This document shows positions 6,249-6,580 of a stretch of 6,580 nt of DNA, piece after piece. The notes beneath the pieces are model-generated. The model searched no databases and was not told the origin of the DNA. It saw only the letters and a list, made by a program, of their open reading frames with translations. This stretch comes from Clostridia bacterium. Lineage in GTDB: Bacteria; Bacillota; Clostridia; Oscillospirales; CAG-272. The translations under genes were made by a program, and so were the position numbers. Every line of letters begins with the position of its first letter. The stretch's first letter is position 1. The stretch is taken from contig JAGCJD010000262.1 in NCBI GenBank assembly GCA_017648425.1, positions 1-6,580 of the forward strand, in the 5' to 3' direction.

Positions 6249-6580
6249 ATGAAGGTAAAAAATTTAAGCAAAGATTATCAAGCGGTTGCTTCAATGGCGC
6301 AACCAAAGCACCACAAGCCAAAAAAAACGAATATATTTTTTCGAACGCTGTTAAAGGTAGCTTCAACTCCTGATCTTTTGGCTACAAATTTCAAATGTCA
6401 AAGGGTAGGAATGGAGCGCTTGGGTAAAAATGAGCCCGCATTGATACTTATGAACCATTCGAGCTTTATCGATCTTGAAATAGCTTCGAGCGTTCTTTAT
6501 CCAAGACCGTTTAATATAGTTGCCACGCTTGACGCGTTTATCGGCAAGGCGTGGCTTATGCGCCAGATAGGCTGTATTTC
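6249..6580 (+). CDS. PlsC-like 1-acylglycerol-3-phosphate acyltransferase (3' part beyond window)
   Basis: The first 110 residues of a lysophospholipid acyltransferase-family protein. These membrane-associated enzymes transfer an acyl chain to lysophosphatidic acid to make phosphatidic acid, the precursor of membrane phospholipids. Residues 69-75 contain the catalytic NHxxxxD motif (NHSSFID, His70 and Asp75) after a hydrophobic strand PALILM (63-68). The N-terminus is basic (residues 17-26 rich in Lys and His) and shows only a weak hydrophobic stretch, so no clear membrane anchor is seen before the motif. The ATG at 6249 follows AGGA (6238-6241) by 7 bases. The later glycerol-phosphate-binding motifs lie outside the window, so exact substrate cannot be judged; other acyl acceptors, including ornithine- or haem-type lipids, are possible. 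Confidence 0.88.
   Translation, partial: MKVKNLSKDYQAVASMAQPKHHKPKKTNIFFRTLLKVASTPDLLATNFKCQRVGMERLGKNEPALILMNHSSFIDLEIASSVLYPRPFNIVATLDAFIGKAWLMRQIGCI

Noticed and set aside
1..6580. CRISPR, insertion sequence, tRNA/rRNA, riboswitch or defence system
   Set aside because: No spaced direct repeats, transposase motifs, structured RNA signatures or toxin/effector genes were seen; the window is dense with conserved coding sequence.

Overview
The window looks like a core chromosomal segment from an endospore-forming, low-to-moderate GC member of the Clostridia (Oscillospirales/Ruminococcaceae-like). This is inferred from the strong AGGAGG-type ribosome binding sites, the consensus-like promoter, the pairing of Der with a PDZ/radical-SAM DUF512 protein, and a DUF3794 (SPOCS) plus LysM spore-morphogenesis protein. 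I see no mobile element, CRISPR array, tRNA, rRNA or sign of gene decay.

Layout. Positions 1-4482 carry a compact leftward operon, read on the minus strand from right to left: PDZ/radical-SAM DUF512 protein (3160-4482), the double GTPase Der (1807-3132), a HAD-superfamily hydrolase (1115-1804), and the GTPase Obg (1-1099, C-terminus outside the window). The gaps are 27, 2 and 15 bases, and each gene has its own ribosome binding site. One strong housekeeping-type promoter (4524-4552, TTGACT-17-TATAAT with an extended -10) sits in front of it. The 191-base divergent region 4483-4673 also carries the start signals of a rightward gene: a SPOCS/LysM protein of 500 residues (4674-6176) related to SipL-type spore coat proteins. 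A 72-base gap (6177-6248) follows, containing a 39-bp imperfect palindrome that overlaps an extended -10. After it a PlsC-like acyltransferase begins (6249 onward, cut by the window end).

How the genes fit together. Der and Obg are both ribosome-assembly GTPases (50S subunit). The DUF512 radical-SAM protein has no settled function but often neighbours der in Clostridia. The HAD enzyme has an Asn where phosphatases normally have the catalytic acid/base Asp, so its activity is uncertain. The divergent SPOCS gene is likely expressed during sporulation: its -10 (CATATAAT) fits a mother-cell sigma-E element with a plausible -35 at 14 bp. The acyltransferase probably acts in phospholipid synthesis and seems to have its own promoter.

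Nothing here is a clear undescribed multi-gene system. The best leads are the DxN HAD protein, the cysteine-rich triplicated SPOCS protein with an atypical LysM, the palindrome over the acyltransferase promoter, and the DUF512-der-HAD-obg gene order.
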